Positions 1 through 11,979 of a DNA stretch of 64,000 bases are shown one piece after another; the stretch's first letter is position 1, and each line of letters starts with the position of its first letter. The notes beneath the pieces were generated by a model, which was given only the letters and a program-made list of their open reading frames with translations, ran no database searches and was not told the DNA's origin. The stretch is from positions 84,724-148,723 of the forward strand of contig JAUGWO010000135.1 in NCBI GenBank assembly GCA_049724395.1. Direction: 5' to 3'. Origin of the DNA: Spongospora subterranea f. sp. subterranea. Taxonomy: Eukaryota; Endomyxa: Phytomyxea; Phytomyxea; Plasmodiophorida. Position numbers and translations under genes: made by a program.

Positions 1-1106
1 GCAACTATACGGCCACAGTCTCTGGAACATATTCAACAGCAATCACCGTCAATGGTGTTTCAATCGGAGCACCATTCAACATCATTGTCTCTCCAGCTAT
101 TGCATCTCCATCTGCGACCGCTGTTTCTGGTGGGACGCCTTCAGTTCCAACCTCATCCACTCCAGCGACTTTTACTGGTTAAATATCAACCTTGCTATCA
201 TAATTAATCGATATATAATTACATATACAGTTAACAGCAAAGACGAGTACTCGAACAGCCGATCAACTGGAGGGCACTTCTTTTTCGTGTCGATTATCAA
301 TAAAGCCAATTCGGTTGTCAGAGGCGCGGTCACTGATTCTGCAAATGGGAACTACATCGTCGGGTAAACTGCATTCGACTTTGTTGTTGGCATATCTCTG
401 TTTTGCGACAGTTGCTCGAATACTAATTTTCAACGCAATTTTAGATATACTTTAGCAGCTGTGGGTCCATATCAATATAATGTGATGTTGGCTAGCGGAT
501 CATCGTCTTTGGGCGATGGGCTGTTAGGAAGTTACTACCATAACCGGTGGCTGGATGGTGCGCCCGTAATGACCAGAGTCGACAAATACGTCAATTTCCA
601 ATGGGGAACAAATCTAATCACTCCAACTGCAATTGTAATATTTCTTCCATTTAAAACCAGTTGCTGCCATCGAATACAGTTTTTTAAGTTGATTCATTTG
701 AAAAACTATAGGATTATGTCTCGATTAGATGGACGGGGTACGTATCCCCATTATACGCTGAACTCTACACCTTTTACGTTGACGTTGACGATCAAGCGCG
801 ATTATGGGTTAACGACATTCTTATAATTGACTCTTGGAATGCAGTTGCAGGTAAAACGATTACGTTGGCTATTGCAAATATGTACCGATTTTAACTATAG
901 GAGAAACATCTGGAACCATATCAATTCCGACTGCGACAACCTTATACACGATAACGATGGAATATCGCAAGGCGACTGGCAATGGACGAGCGATATTGAG
1001 GTGGTCATCGGCGTCACAGACCAAAGCCATCATTCCACAGGCCCAGCTGTTCTCATCCGCATCACATATATCTGGATCGCCGTTCACTATCACTGTTATA
1101 GCATAA
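1..1106 (+). CDS. Filamin-repeat and PA14-domain surface-type protein, 3' part
   Basis: The gene enters from the left edge and ends at TAA 1104-1106. Exons 1-177, 231-363, 445-634, 712-850 and 901-1106 join in frame with GT-AG introns. Exon 1 carries the end of a filamin/ABP280-type immunoglobulin repeat (GAPFNIIVSP). Exons 2-3 carry another (STGGHFFFVS, then NGNYIVGYTLAAVGPYQYNV). Exons 3-5 encode a PA14 domain: GLLGSYYHNRWLDG, then VSIRWTGYVSPLY, the acidic YVDVDDQARLWVND loop and a closing RAILRWSS strand. A last short filamin-like strand (SGSPFTITVI) precedes the stop. PA14 domains usually bind glycans and are normally extracellular. Filamin-like beta repeats next to PA14 suggest an adhesin or wall protein, which is inference. 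The N-terminus lies outside the window. Domain identification is confident; the biological role is not. Confidence 0.85.
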
Positions 1107-1184
1107 GCACATAAACTACATATAATCTTTATAGTTTATTTTCCTACGTCATATGAATCGTCGTCATCTCTGCAAAGAAAACGT

Positions 1185-3115
1185 TCAGATAGGAAGGGAG
1201 ACTCTTTCGGAAGAATTCAATTTCGCGAAAAGAGAGAACAATGTCGCAAAAGTTGGGGCAAACATAAACATACGAAGACGTTGAAGATGATGACGACGAT
1301 GAGATATAAGTTCTATCAATGCGTCTGCGCAACATTCGCCGTCGGCTGCTTCCGATGTTATTCTGAGGTGGGCTCCTAGCTGACTCTGCACGGACATGTC
1401 GCTGTCTTCTTGATCGGCGATCACGCTCGATATCTCTCATTGCATCATCAACAATAATAGTGCACCTGAATGGCGATCGTCAATATTCAAAATACTGAAT
1501 GCAGAATTAATTTCACTACAGAAACTGTCTCAAAAAAACCTAAAAAAAGAAACGAATTGATATTTACACGTTTAACAACATCCTCCGCAACTGTCTTATT
1601 GAGCGTCTGCGTCGTTCTTTCTTCTTTTTATCTGGATATTGTTTCTGAGATAGCAACTGCAACGCGCCGGCAATGCTATCACCCTAAAATGAACAGAAAA
1701 ATGAATACGAGTCGGATCTTAGCTTTGATGGGATACCTGCGCAATAACAAACGAAGGCGGTCTGGATCCAGAGTGGGTTTTCTTCTTCATTTGGTCAACA
1801 CTTGGCTCAATCAAAATCACAGGTTGTCGGTCATTTTCCGATAAAGTGATACAATGCTCAGCAATTGTCAACGACAGCAGTTTGTTAGTTGTTGCCGATG
1901 AGGCATTTCTGAGAATCAATGTAAGTTCGTCATTGGTCACTAAACCTGCACTATTACGCTGTGCTGTAACCTTGATAATTTGACTCGCTAGCATCTTCCA
2001 TGATCTGCGATGATTTGATTCCTGAAATGTCTACATGATCCTATGACGAACGATTAAAGAATTGGTCCAGTATTGACGGCGACAATACCATTACATAATT
2101 AGAGGCACTATCACATGACGTGTCGAGATAGGCTGACCAAGAATCCAGGCCACCTACCGCACCCAAATCACTACCGCGATCCCCCGCAAACGACGATGTC
2201 AAACTCTCTGGTGGGCGTAAGAGAGAGGTATCATTACTATACAAACAAAGCCGACTGTTAGAACGGCGAATATTCATGCCAAAACCGTACTGTCAGAAAC
2301 TGTTAAAACTATTTTCAAGAAATGAACCTCAAAAGTGTTTCCTCTGGCACTGATAGAGCCTCACTATGGTCATAATCAGGGAAACTGATATTACCTAACG
2401 TTTGGTTTACGATCAAGAATACGGCGCTGCCGAGGCGATGCAGGTTTTGCTTTTCCTGTTACTAATGAATGGCGATAGAGTGAAAAGTACGAGTCGTACT
2501 CACCTGATAAATCCGAATCAGACTGTTCCCCCTTAAATGCTGACCGGGTTTCCAAAACTAGCGCTGGACTTTCCAGATGTTCTATACGATGCTTTCCAGC
2601 TCGTGCAGCGCTGACATTGGCCTGTTCCGGTTTACAAGTGAAATATTTTCGGTAAAATGAACGCCAACCTTTAGACATGCTATCGACGGTCGACGAGCAG
2701 CAGGTATTATCTGATGGCGTATTAGCCTCACCACAGCTCTCAATATTACTGGTCATATGCCTTTGGTGTTGACGTTCAGGGACTGAAACCAGAACAGACT
2801 TCGACCTATATGAAACGTTCGAAAACAAGTCAAAATCAACAATAATCCTGTATACCTAATGTGAGGATGTCCATAATATCTGACTCCAAAATCTGATGAT
2901 CCTTCGGGAATCGAATCCAGTAATGGATTCTCCAGCTGCTCTAAAAGGTCTGGAGGGTCATCTCCATCGTCAGCGTCGTCATCATGCGGGGCACGAGATA
3001 TCTGCGATATTGAAGATAAGGTGTGAATGTGACGTGATCGATGATTCCACTTGGGGGAGCGCAGAAGAAAACCATCTGTGGCCGATCCACTAAGGGAGTC
3101 CTGGATCTCGGCCAT
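1185..3115 (-). CDS. Hypothetical serine-rich multi-exon protein
   Basis: Minus-strand gene with a likely start at the ATG at 3115 (MAEIQDSLSG). Exons read 3115-2856, 2805-2504 and 2461-2395, then continue in open frames about 2259-2041, 1994-1719 and 1424-1185. The first three junctions are clean GT-AG. The product is rich in Ser, Asp and Arg, has an acidic stretch (HDDDADDGDDPPDLLEQLE) and a basic Ser-rich middle, and shows no membrane segment, so most of it is probably disordered. No family was recognised. The last two exon boundaries are not firmly placed, so the C-terminus is approximate. It converges with the filamin/PA14 gene to its left, with under 100 bases between the two stops. Confidence 0.5.
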
Positions 3116-3459
3116 TGAAGGGGAAATCAAGGAGTCGCAATCTCTGAGGCTTATCAGTACATTTTGTCAATTATTCCTGAAGTACCTGAATATGGACGAA
3201 CGCGTGCCCATAAAAACATCTCAAAGGACAAAAACCCGTATAAAATCCACTAACGTGATGAATATCGGCTGAGTGAAAAAGGTATTTAATTAATTACGTA
3301 GGTTTGGCTAATGAACCGAAGCGACAATATCGGGGCAAATAGGGATTGGTCTGAGTACTGGCAATGTACTGGCCTCAGTTTGATACAAGGCTTGGAAGAT
3401 TAATACAAAAATATAAATATGATGTTGTCGCCAAGGGGATGGTCATTTCTGCACAGTGG

Positions 3460-5443
3460 TTAGTCGAGACTTGAGGCGATATATTGGTCGAAAAGGCTAT
3501 CTAATAGCTCCATAAACCAGGTTTCTTTTTCAACCCAGTTAATAATCCGACATGTTTCAATGTCTCCTTCAACAAAAATATCAATTTTGAGAAAAAAATC
3601 ATCATTAGAAGTAAAACCTGTAATTTGAATCATCCTTTCAATTTCTTGTCCGCGAGCGTTGACCATTTCCCTGCAATGTGATCGCAGTCCCGTTGTAATA
3701 TGTAATACCAGCGATAGATCACGGCTCAACTCAGCAAACCGGAGCCGGAACTGATCCAGGGCCATAGTTTGCGCATCGGATAATTTCAGATGAGACCTTA
3801 ACTCATCCCCTTCACGACTGCATAACAGCCATAATGCTTCTGCGGGATTGCCGCTACCAAAACAAATTGTGCTCTCCATTAGCTCCAGGTATTCCTCAAA
3901 CATGTTTTCTCGGGCCCGGCAATTTTTCGTCAACGTTTTTAATAGTGTTGAAAGCGAGTCCTGCCATAAAATCAGTTAAAAGATGGAGCTCTGTTGAAAA
4001 AGGCAAAGTTACAGGTTGCGATGTTGGGCTGTGTTTGGGTCGTTGAAGTTGTTCTTGAATCGCACGGATAGTATCCATATGAATAGTTTTACACCTTTCG
4101 AGGTCGGTCTCAAACTGCCGCTCCTTGATAACATTTTTAGACAATGATCGTTCATCGTTGAACTGGCCTAAGGTAAATCGTCACTAAGGAACATTTTCTA
4201 GAGTGTAAGATTTAACCAGCTACCGTTGATAACGTGGGAAAGTTGAGCCTCCTGAGACGCCAATAACCGCAACTGTTGACTATATGATTGCAACTGCGTC
4301 TCAAGATCCGATACATACGCCTTCCTTTTACGTCGTGATCGTCTGGCCCGTTCTTAATGCAGTAGTGAATTTAGAATCCGACAAAAAGAATACAAACATC
4401 TGTTGAAGCAAACCTGCTTTATTTGCCATCTTCTGTAGAACATCTTTATGTTTATCGGGCACGACCACTGGCAATGCCGGAGGATTCGATGAAGCCGACG
4501 ATATTTTGGGGAGACAACTGATATTGATTGCAGACGAAGATGGTGCATTATGCGGCATGATCAGTGACGGTTGCCCTTTGGATGGGCTGGAAGTATGATC
4601 AAGGTGGCAATCCATATAATCAGCGTGATGCCCGTAGGATAATGGATTGGGCATCCGAGTCGGGGAGCCCGGCGAGGTCGCGCGTTTCCTGTCGAACCAC
4701 GACCCATGGCCTAGATGACCCTGATTCTCCATGTCCGTCGAAGCAGCACCGAGAAATGGGAACACGACGACACCAACGGTGTTAACACCTTTGACGCGGA
4801 TGTGACCTCCGCAGATGGTAAAGCAACGGATCAACGAGCGCTATGGAAGTTTCACCTTTGGCGTCACAAGTGTTATAGTAGAGGATGGGCGGAACCCTAA
4901 GATCACTTCGCTGAACCTGAGCGGACTGCATTTGTTGCGGGTCCACTGTCCACCCAACGTTCACTTGGGCACTGGCGGTGTATAGCGAATACCTGAGCAC
5001 CGCAGGTTTTTGCAGATGCGAGATGGGATGATCTGGCGGCGCGTCACTCTTTCCGGGAGGGGGGGGGCTCGATGACGAGGGTCGTCCGGTCGTAAATATA
5101 AGATCCACATGACGTGTAGCGATGCCCAATAACTCAATCCTTGCCTTAATTGGAGTGTTTTGTTTTGCTTCTGTGGGACTTGATTTGTGAATTCACGTTA
5201 TGGTGGAGCCATGTCTCTTCGCAACATCGACTGCGACAGTTTTGAAAATAAATAATCTCTGTCAACATCTCGGTTTTTATGATTACGTTTTCGCCTTCGA
5301 ATACGTTGTGGTTGCTCCGGCAGAACCTTCAGCCGTTCTTGAATATCATTGATGTTGTGAAGCAAAATTCGAAAAGTGATACCTGTTAACCGCAGCTTCG
5401 AAGTAGGAGCCGCACGTGTCGTTAAAGAGTTTCTTCCTTCCAA
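3460..5443 (-). CDS. bZIP-type transcription factor
   Basis: A basic-leucine-zipper segment is formed across the intron near 4,355-4,420: MANKAERARRSRRKRKAYV followed by SDLETQLQSYSQQLRLL. It has the A-x-x-S-R core and heptad-spaced leucines of bZIP proteins. The usual invariant Asn sits one residue out of register, so either the splice point differs slightly or the basic region is atypical. A Pro/Ser-rich region precedes it (about 4,420-4,720) and a long helical C-terminal part follows (exons about 4,170-3,950 and 3,905-3,460), ending at the stop at 3460. The 5' end is uncertain: an upstream basic exon (5,201-5,443, RIRRRKRNHKNRD) either ends as its own small gene at 5,201 or joins in phase through a 47-base GT-AG intron. 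Likely a nuclear DNA-binding regulator. Confidence 0.6.
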
Positions 5444-5681
5444 GCTCCAATATGGTTCTTGAAGTTATTCCAGTATATTGTTGAACAAGGAAACCAGATC
5501 TGTATAATTCAGCAGCCTAAAATTGCCAGCGAACACCAGGTAGTCGCTTATAGAGTTTTAAGACTGACGCCGATCACCCGTCGATGCCGGTTTGCGTATT
5601 TAACTGGTCCAAACTTGTAATTTTTTTCAGATATTACACTGTTCGCATTTTATTACTATTTCCAAAAAGGAAGCCCCAATT

Positions 5682-6165
5682 TTACAGACGTCTGTCTTTC
5701 GCCACTGCAATGTGGCAATCGATCGACGGCTCACGAAATTCACGATCATCAAGATAGTCACCGACATCAATACTGGTATCGAGATCCAATAATGTCTCTA
5801 GAGCAATATTGCTGGACGGAAGGCCGGGCAAGCGTTTAACCTGAAACAATATCGTTAATGAATCTGTTTGGTTTGAGAAAACTCAGATACAACCTGAGAT
5901 AGGATGGCCATGTCCATTTGGGCGATTCGGGAAGTTCCGCTTCCATACAAATACTCAAGTTCTTGTAGATGCCCTTGAAGGGTGTCTTTTATCTTTCAGA
6001 ACCGAACTTCAATGATATGACAAAACCTGACGACACATATACCTGGGGTTGCAATTCCGGGAGTGATGATAAACCACCATTGTATAAGTTTCCGACAGGG
6101 AGGGAGTCAATAGTTCGGGTAGCAGTGCCGATGGTAGGGGCGTCAGGTCCAATACGAAATTCCAT
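5682..6165 (-). CDS. POMP: Proteasome maturation factor POMP/UMP1
   Basis: Three exons (6165-6043, 5992-5894, 5840-5682) splice with canonical GT-AG introns of 50 and 53 bases to a protein of about 126 aa, close to the 141 aa of human POMP. The N-terminal IDSLPVGNLYNGG matches the family S-x-P-x-x-x-L motif, and the C-terminal part VKRLPGLPSSNIALETLL followed by DVGDYLDD corresponds to the human segment VQRLPFLSSSNLSLDVL and its FEDIL box. The family is a chaperone of 20S proteasome half-mers in cytosol and nucleus, and in yeast it becomes the first substrate of the finished particle. The start at 6165 is the first ATG giving the conserved N-terminus. Neighbours are unrelated in function. Confidence 0.88.
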
Positions 6166-6860
6166 GGTCAGCAAGAGCAATATAGGAATGACCGTGTTCA
6201 ATACACCTTGTCTAACTTCAAACACGCAGCCAAACATACGCTTGTATCATTTTACATACACATAGGTGTACAGCGACTTGACTGTTGATGCCCAGTTTGG
6301 TGGTTGCAACAAACAGGCTGCATCGGGTTTCGCTTAGTGATTACGCGCTGGAAACTCGTCCAAAGACCCGAATCCACCAGCATTTGGATCAGCATCGCGC
6401 TATATGTTAGGCTCCTTACCGATATTTTAAAAAAAATCGCCGTCGGTCAACCCTAGGCAACAAGGCAATGAAATTAAAATGTAAGGTCAAGCCCTGATAT
6501 GTGAGGGATCCAGCAACTGATGGATCAGCGACCATTCCTCAAATTGATCCGTTACAAATGAGGTAATTGGGGCGAAATCTTAAACCAAGAAAGTCGATTG
6601 AAAGTCGGCTTTAGCGAGAAGTAAACTTCACATGCATCGATGAATTCATAATAAACACGATCGTTAAAGTCAAAAACGCAGAATCCGCATTATTTTATTC
6701 GCGCAGAGCCGGTCGTCATGACAACGGAAATGGCACGACAACATCACGATTTTGGAACGATTCAGCAAGTAGTGAACGGTCTAAATCGATAACATTGGTA
6801 TAAAATACAAAGGGTCTAGCTAAAAAGGTAAATGATTTCGTTGAAAAGAGTGCATGTCTG
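6166..6860. other. Intergenic stretch, no gene seen
   Basis: AT-rich sequence between the POMP start and the NAA40 stop. I saw no conserved coding segment, repeat or RNA gene. It should contain the POMP promoter and the NAA40 polyadenylation region. Confidence 0.5.
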
Positions 6861-7642
6861 CTATGCTGCAAACTTGTTATTTATAGGAAGTTTCTTTGAG
6901 AGTATTTCATATCGACTATCGTCATAAATATCATGTAGAGAGGGATCCGACTCATCCTTGACATAGCTAAATAACATCCATACAAAAGCTCAAAATACTT
7001 TAAAACAGATCGCTGATTGCAGTACCTCAAACTACGATAAAGGTTCAATGCAGCAGTATTGGTTTTGAAAACAGTCAAGCAAACTTTCTCCATTGACAGT
7101 TTACAACCAGCTAATTCAATTGTCTGCATGAGCATCTAAGCCAATCATTAGCACCAGGATAAATACATCTAGGATTTGCGTTTACAGTACCCTTCCAAAT
7201 CTGATTCCTCGAACCTTCTCGACGAGCTGCAATTCGTACACATAGATTTGCGGAATATCCTCCTCTGAATCAAAGCGAATATGTGCAAATGCAACAGGAT
7301 CTTGGGCTGAATCCTGGGCAATGATATACCGTGCTTCATGATCCTCCAATTCCGCACGTTTTTTCTTATCATTCCACTTCCACTCCTGACCGCCTACAGA
7401 CAGCTCACAAACACGACAATGGTGACTGACCAAGAGATATTACAATGATCGTATTGCGTCCGCATATTTTGACGTGTTAAATCCAGTGCCCAAGTTATCT
7501 GCTTTGGAGAGAGATCGCATCTATGGTAGTACTTCAAGCGCAAACTAACACCGGATCGGCAAAACTGCGAAAACGCTGGTATGTACTGAAATATATCCTG
7601 GCACTGCCGCGCCGCAGTGACAGCTGCCATACGTGATTTCAT
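6861..7642 (-). CDS. NAA40: N-alpha-acetyltransferase 40 (NatD)
   Basis: Four exons (7642-7444, 7393-7191, 7135-7026, 6966-6861) join in frame through introns of 50, 55 and 59 bases. The product follows human NAA40 along its length: LSPKQITWALDLTRQNM (human VDWAFDLTKTNM), EWKWNDKKKRAELEDHEARY, the GNAT core PVAFAHIRFD and IYVYELQLVEKVRGI, then IRFGRMLMQTIEL across an intron, the MEKVCLTVFKTNTAALNLYR strand-helix and a terminal YEILSKK. NatD acetylates the N-terminal Ser of histones H4 and H2A using acetyl-CoA. The ATG at 7642 was chosen because the preceding frame lacks conserved sequence. The N-terminus is shorter than in mammals. Confidence 0.92.
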
Positions 7643-8340
7643 TGTTAGCGATTTTTCGATAAGCCTAGCGAGAACCCAACGCCCTGTAACAGCAAATTTG
7701 TTCACGATAACGTGGACTTGTGTGCTGCCTGTGTCACGAAATGCTGGGCCGACCCTCATCCACGGACATTTCTATCAACGTTTTTCTGGGTTCGAGGGTG
7801 GTGTGGAATACAGTAAGTCATTCCTAAAATAAGACATTGGAAAATTGACATAGGGTTCAGGGTCTAAGCTTAAAAGTTGGCATTTTGGGGTTCAGGGTGT
7901 TAATAAGTCTTAAAACACAGCATTTTTTTTGACTGATTCAAAAAGTCTCAAAAACCCAAAAGTCTAAGTTTTCCTAACAATTAGACAAATGAATAAATAT
8001 AATGAGAGCTCTGTTTGGATTTTTGTGGAACCAAGAGCTTTCCAGTGCAATGAACCAACACTAATTTGTTGTTTGAACGTGTCGAATCCAACGGCATTGA
8101 ACGATGCAACGCGACAATCAAACCTATTACTTGCGAATCGAGGATTGGGTGATTGTGGACAGATTTAAGGTCATCCATCAACAGATGAGTTTGCGATGCG
8201 CAATCAGTGCCTGTGTCGTTTGACACTTCTTCCCACAACAATCGCTCAGCGACCGTGTGCGCGGACAGTCGACAGCAATGAAATTAGATCCATTTATTCC
8301 TCAATGAAACTCTAACCGAAAAGAATTTGAAGCGTTGACT
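7643..8340. other. Intergenic stretch
   Basis: No convincing gene. Around 7,850-7,980 a phrase built on ggttcagggt and aagtctaaaa recurs loosely, giving a purine-skewed tract. It probably holds the NAA40 promoter. Confidence 0.4.
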
Positions 8341-8448
8341 GCACCTGTTTGATTGAGCCAACCGAAACATCATTATTCCTGGACGGGGTTAAATTACAGC
8401 TCGCCTCCCTTTTGCTCGAAGAGATAGACCCGCCAGACGTGGTGCAAA

Positions 8449-8757
8449 TCACCGACAAATCATCGACGATACGACGACAGGGAGTGCAGGTGCGGTCAGG
8501 GCGGATGGATCTGAGGGCTGTGTGCCAACCACCCGACCAATTATCGAGCGATTCAACGCGGAGAACTCTTCGTCGATCGCGCCGGCTTTGAGCAGGGCGT
8601 TCAACTCCTTCAGCTGATCGAAAAACGACTCCAACATGAACCGGCAATGACGTTCGAAGGTTAGACTTGGCCACTCGCGAGAGCAGTGGAAACCTGGCTG
8701 TGCCGGAACTGACCAAGCCATGCCGGGCTGTACAATCCAGATCAAGATGGCGTGCAA
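8449..8757 (-). CDS. Possible small gene or exon, hypothetical
   Basis: The minus frame is open with a plausible helical composition (FERHCRFMLESFFDQLKELN, then LLKAGAIDEEFSALNRSI). A later minus exon could continue in another frame to about 8,300 (SISSSKREASCNLTPSRNN). On the opposite side, 9,169-9,351 on the plus strand has an exon-like frame after a good acceptor (ELIRLHDNLKSRESSN) ending at a stop. Both may be short divergent genes. Neither belongs to a family I know, and I could not place all boundaries. Confidence 0.25.
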   Translation of the reverse strand: MHAILIWIVQPGMAWSVPAQPGFHCSREWPSLTFERHCRFMLESFFDQLKELNALLKAGAIDEEFSALNRSIIGRVVGTQPSDPSALTAPALPVVVSSMICR

Positions 8758-9351
8758 TGGCCACTGTGTGAGAACGAAGTGGCCAGAAATATCCCCATAA
8801 AATCATTCTATTAAGACTTCTTCGCTGAAATTGGAGGTGTGAATTTAGTGCTGAGAACTAAGACTTTTTGCCAAACTGATCCGGTGTTGAGGGGTCTTAC
8901 GGTCCCAATTGAGGATTCGGGCCTTAGTAGAAATAGTCTTGTCACAATGAATTACTGTATCACAACGAATGGAGTTCTGCGGAAAGTTCTCCCCGGTAAA
9001 AATTACAGGTCTCATCGAATTGTCACAATTTTGGCAATGCCATTGAATCCATTACTCCGCGCCTTTTCACGAAAATCCAGCTTTTCAATTTTTTTGTGAA
9101 CATATTTGGTGGGAAGTCAAATTTTCCAGGAACTGATAAGGCTTCACGACAACCTAAAATCGCGCGAGTCGAGCAACCAAATAAACGTCGTTGAACACTC
9201 GTCCCACATCTCGTCTCATCAGGCTATAGCACACAAGAAGCAAGCGACAGCTGCATCGGGCCCGGCGTCAACATCGGTTCCGCTGTCTGATCCCAGGATG
9301 CAAATGCTATCGACACTACTTGTTTATGCTGTACGGTACGAGTTTCGTTAG

Positions 9352-10247
9352 GAGCTTTCCCAAGTTCTTGCAGATCAGGCCCTTAAAAAACGAAAACGGT
9401 GGGTGTTTTTCGTCTTAGGGTGAATCGGATTGTCGCGCCAATAAATTTTTGGCCAGTGTTGTGGCTTTCATCGTAGTATAAGAAAACAGCATATACATAC
9501 TTGAAGAATTGCTTCCAAAGCCGTGTTGTGTTGGTGACAAATCAGGTGCAGATTGTTAAGTCACGGGCTCGATAAACGTACGATTTTCAATTTCTGGTTT
9601 AGCGAGTATTTCGAAAAACTATGAACCTGTCCGAAAATTATTACATTGACGAAGGATATCATCTGTTATCCAAACAGTGCCGAACTTGGGAGACTTGTTG
9701 CAAGCCTTCTCGTTGGAACGTCTACAGTTGATGTTAGCTGACACATGTCATGCTCACGTCAGCGACCATACTTGTGGACATGTAAAATATTTTCCTGTGA
9801 AAAATCTTATAGCATTGACAGAGCAATGAGAAGATGGTGCATGTGTCAGTCACGCTGAATTCGAAAATATTTGGTCAGCCGTCGGTCGAAATATGCCATA
9901 TTGGCAAGCGACCTAACCACAGCACAATTTGAAAATGCAACAATAACTTTGCTACAATAACTTTGCTACACTTGGTCATAAAGCTAACCAATATGGGTAA
10001 ATCGGTTTGAAACCTCAAAAATGTGGCTTGTAAGGCGATGAACGTTTGAGTTATATCTGCCAAGTGAATTTGAGTATTTGACTGCCGACGACATCCCCGA
10101 GGACATTTGTAATTTCCGGAGTCCGTGTACGAAACTGGGAGTTGCCAGCTGGGCCAGTAGGTATTTGAGTTGGGGGAGAAAGGGGCGGTTGACGAGATTC
10201 AACGGGGCGCCGCCGAATCAGTCGGATCACAATTGGGGCTTTGAATT
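9352..10247. other. Intergenic stretch upstream of CBC20
   Basis: About 0.9 kb without a supported gene. The part just before 10,248 is GC-richer than the rest and may hold the CBC20 promoter and an unrecognised 5' leader. Confidence 0.4.
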
Positions 10248-10999
10248 ATGGCAACCCTGTATGGTCTAGGATGCTGCGAAGGGATAAACGCCTACATGTT
10301 GAATAAACGGCGTCGGTATTCGGATGACGCCTGGGCTCAGGCCAAGCAAGTGTTGTGTGAATCCAGCACCATATATGTCGGCAACTTATCATTTTTTACA
10401 ACTGAAGAACAAGTCTATGAGCTATTTATGCAAGTTGGCCCCGTCGAGAATGTTGTTATGGGTCTTAACTCCAACACCAAAGAGCCGTGTGGCTTTGCAT
10501 TCGTGCATTTCTATGTGCACGAACACGCCCGAGCGGCTGTTAATTATTTGTATTTTATTTTCCATTCGCCTATCTGCTTTGCGTTAAATGCTTTCTCCCA
10601 GAAACGGGCTTAAGCTCGATTCTCGTCCCATCAAAATCGATATTGATCTGGGTTTTGAAGAAGGGCGACAATTTGGAAGAGGCCGAGCGGGAGGGCAAGT
10701 ATGGCATCGTTCACAACTCTTATTTTTATTTGGTTTTTATTTTTTCAAAACTCAGGTTCGTGATGAATTCCGTCAAGATTACGATTACGGCAGAGGAGGT
10801 CGTATAGATGATTCACAATTGTTTGTTCGTGATTTCTCAAACAAAGTGGCATTTAGGTTGGGGCGTCATGAAGCAAGCGACAATGAACAGACTTGGAGTT
10901 CAGGAGCAAGTCGTTATCCGCCCTCACCCCTCCGCGGCTGCCGATTTTGCCATCAATGAACGATTCCGGAATGGCGCTTCTGACGATGAAGAGTGTTAG
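10248..10999 (+). CDS. NCBP2: Nuclear cap-binding complex subunit 2 (CBC20)
   Basis: Four exons (10248-10549, 10602-10698, 10756-10798, 10857-10999) join through introns of 52-58 bases. RNP2 (TIYVGNLSF, then [11 protein letters not shown]) and RNP1 (CGFAFVHFY) of the single RRM are clear, and the cap-contacting tail [20 protein letters not shown] matches human CBP20 (GRQYGRGRSGGQVRDEYRQD). The family binds the m7G cap of nascent transcripts together with CBC80, and acts in splicing, export and nonsense-mediated decay. Exon 4 adds a 47-residue tail ending in ASDDEEC. The Met at 10248 is the first in frame; the real start could be a few codons downstream (Met at 10296). Confidence 0.9.
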
Positions 11000-11979
11000 A
11001 TTTGCATTAAATATATCACATCTCCGTGGTTTTTAACGCCTTTGATCAATTTGACAACTGGCCCAATGATATTGACATGCCACGAAAAACGCATGTTTTG
11101 AGCATTTAGTTATGTATAACATTTGGGATACCGTAGAGGACAAAATAAACCCACAAGCTTTTTGGCATTTGTGGAGTCAAACGTATTCTTCACGAAATTT
11201 GAATTTTGGAGATATGTGGCCCTTCCAAAACACAAAAATACCTTGTGTTCAAAGGTTTGCAACAAACACCGAAAAACGAATGCAGCAACTTCAAGTATGG
11301 TCTCATTTTTTTTTCGACATTTTCACGCTTTTTGGCGGTTTTCGGGGCCCAGAAACTCGTCCTTGCACCTGATGGAGTCCCAAATCTTCATGCTAAACGA
11401 GGTTAATCAATTGGCAGCGGAACACAGGCTCTAAAGATAGAACAGAGCGTCATTGGCAATGCAAAGGTTTAACAGTTTTTAGCCTGTACAGGGGACTTAA
11501 GAGGGTACTGTACTCCAAAAGTGCAAAACCGGCGTTTGATGTAACTTCCCCAACAATTTTGATGGGGTTGCTCCCTGATTGGCCCGGTATCCTTCGTTTC
11601 AACTGTTGGCATCCCCCCTGCCCATGTATGACCCTGTCACATAAATCGCCCACACCTGACCCGTATCCCCCTCTCCCACAGTCGCATGACAATCTCCAGC
11701 TGTCTGTCGTTACTGCATCATGATGGACGGCGGCCGTCTCAGTCCATCAGCATTCTCCGGGTCCCAGCCCAGGTAGATGGCTTGGTTTGCCTCTCTCCTT
11801 CAACCATTGATGTGTGTACACTTATGAGTGCGGCCCCGTGGTTGATCTGGTTGCTTGAGTGGTTCCCTAGTTGCCGGCTACCGCATCTTATCATTCCTTG
11901 TCGTTCCATAATCGGTGTACACTCTTCACTCCGCTTTGGTTGTTTCAAAAGACAGGGACTAAATCGCCAAAATTGGCCA
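11000..11979. other. Intergenic stretch between CBC20 and HslU
   Basis: About 1 kb with only chance open frames. From 11,640 on it is pyrimidine-rich and leads into the HslU start, so it probably contains that promoter. No repeat or RNA gene was seen. Confidence 0.4.
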
